A DNA stretch of 26,191 bases from Hungatella sp. UBA4396 (GTDB lineage: Bacteria; Bacillota; Clostridia; Lachnospirales; Lachnospiraceae): contig DGRE01000006.1 in assembly GCA_002389905.1 (NCBI GenBank), positions 20,914 through 47,104 of the forward strand, read 5' to 3'. Positions 26,005 through 26,191 of the stretch are shown piece after piece. The notes under the pieces were generated by a model. That model was not told the origin of the DNA. It did no database searches and worked only from the letters and a program-made list of their open reading frames with translations. Positions within the stretch are counted from its first letter, which is position 1, and each line of letters starts with the position of its first letter. The translations under genes were made by a program, and so were the position numbers.

Positions 26005-26030
26005 TAGTGCTTATTTTCATCTTAGCACTA
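26005..26030. promoter_or_regulatory. Candidate operator over -10 and transcription start
   Basis: TAGTGCT (26005-26011) and AGCACTA (26024-26030) are exact inverted repeats separated by 12 bases. They cover the -10 hexamer and predicted start of the formate dehydrogenase promoter, a classical repressor position. The half-sites resemble CIRCE halves but in the opposite orientation, so HrcA is not implied. The regulator is unknown. Confidence 0.5.
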
Positions 26031-26047
26031 TCTCTCCTATATGTCAA
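26019..26047 (-). promoter_or_regulatory. Sigma-A-type promoter of the formate dehydrogenase operon
   Basis: On the - strand, a perfect TTGACA (26042-26047) and TAAGAT (26019-26024) are separated by 17 bases. Transcription would begin near 26012 and run through mobA, the channel gene, the three enzyme subunits, and on to moeA and the DUF1904 gene. Confidence 0.8.
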
Positions 26048-26062
26048 TATAAATAAAAATGG

Positions 26063-26097
26063 TCATATTACACTCATTGCTTTTGTATGTAATAGAC
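26063..26097. promoter_or_regulatory. Second inverted repeat upstream of the -35 element
   Basis: TATTACA (26066-26072) and TGTAATA (26088-26094) are exact inverted repeats with a 15-base spacer; GTC and GAC outside them extend the symmetry with one bulged base. The centre is near -68 relative to the predicted start, a position typical of activators. Confidence 0.4.
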
Positions 26098-26171
26098 AAA
26101 TTTTTAACATTTATCCCAACTCTTATTTTCATACCAGAGAACTATGCTTTTATTTTTCAAGAAAAATAAGT

Positions 26172-26191
26172 AAAAAAGTGTCTTCGACACT
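26172..26191 (-). terminator. Terminator of a gene beyond the window edge
   Basis: Read on the - strand, AGTGTC-GAA-GACACT forms a six-base-pair hairpin directly followed by TTTTTT. It would end transcription entering from the right, and so isolates the formate dehydrogenase operon. The stem may extend past the window edge. Confidence 0.65.

Noticed and set aside
26005..26030. CIRCE (HrcA) element at the formate dehydrogenase promoter
   Set aside because: The half-sites are in reverse order and the spacer is 12 rather than 9 bases; the genes are not chaperones.

Overview
The window reads as a chromosomal segment of an anaerobic, low-to-mid GC Firmicute, most likely a Lachnospiraceae/Clostridium-type gut or soil anaerobe. 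This is inferred from strong AGGAGG-type ribosome binding sites, sigma-A-like promoters, the oxygen-sensitive class III ribonucleotide reductase, and the molybdenum enzymes and NAD-linked formate dehydrogenase typical of anaerobes. No rRNA, tRNA, CRISPR array, insertion sequence or phage gene was seen. Coding density is high.

Region 1 (29-6658, + strand) is a tight molybdenum-hydroxylase operon. It holds a MocA-like nucleotidyltransferase, a three-gene xanthine dehydrogenase-type enzyme (Mo subunit, 2Fe-2S subunit, FAD subunit), then a second Mo-hydroxylase large subunit with its own fused 2Fe-2S domains but no FAD subunit of its own. A strong terminator closes it at about 6674-6734.

Region 2 (6749-16023, - strand) holds, in transcription order, argS, a SWIM/SNF2 helicase, an iron-sulfur-flavoprotein-like reductase, then nrdD-nrdG from a separate promoter with an NrdR box, and last a short, apparently catalytically dead relative of PLP-barrel decarboxylases.

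Region 3 (16194-18178, + strand) is a uracil salvage pair, uracil permease and uracil phosphoribosyltransferase, from a recognisable promoter and ending in a terminator.

Region 4 (18300-25913, - strand) is a formate dehydrogenase operon: mobA, a formate/nitrite-type channel, NuoE-like and NuoF-like subunits, a NuoG-like catalytic subunit with cysteine rather than selenocysteine, moeA and a DUF1904 protein. It has a well-formed promoter about 100 bp upstream of mobA, flanked by two inverted repeats that look like operators.

The two molybdenum clusters fit together. The MocA-type enzyme would make the cytosine dinucleotide cofactor used by xanthine dehydrogenase-family enzymes. MobA would make the guanine dinucleotide form used by formate dehydrogenase. 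MoeA, which inserts molybdenum, could serve both. No fdhD, moaA, moaC, selD or modABC gene is present, so the rest of cofactor synthesis lies elsewhere.
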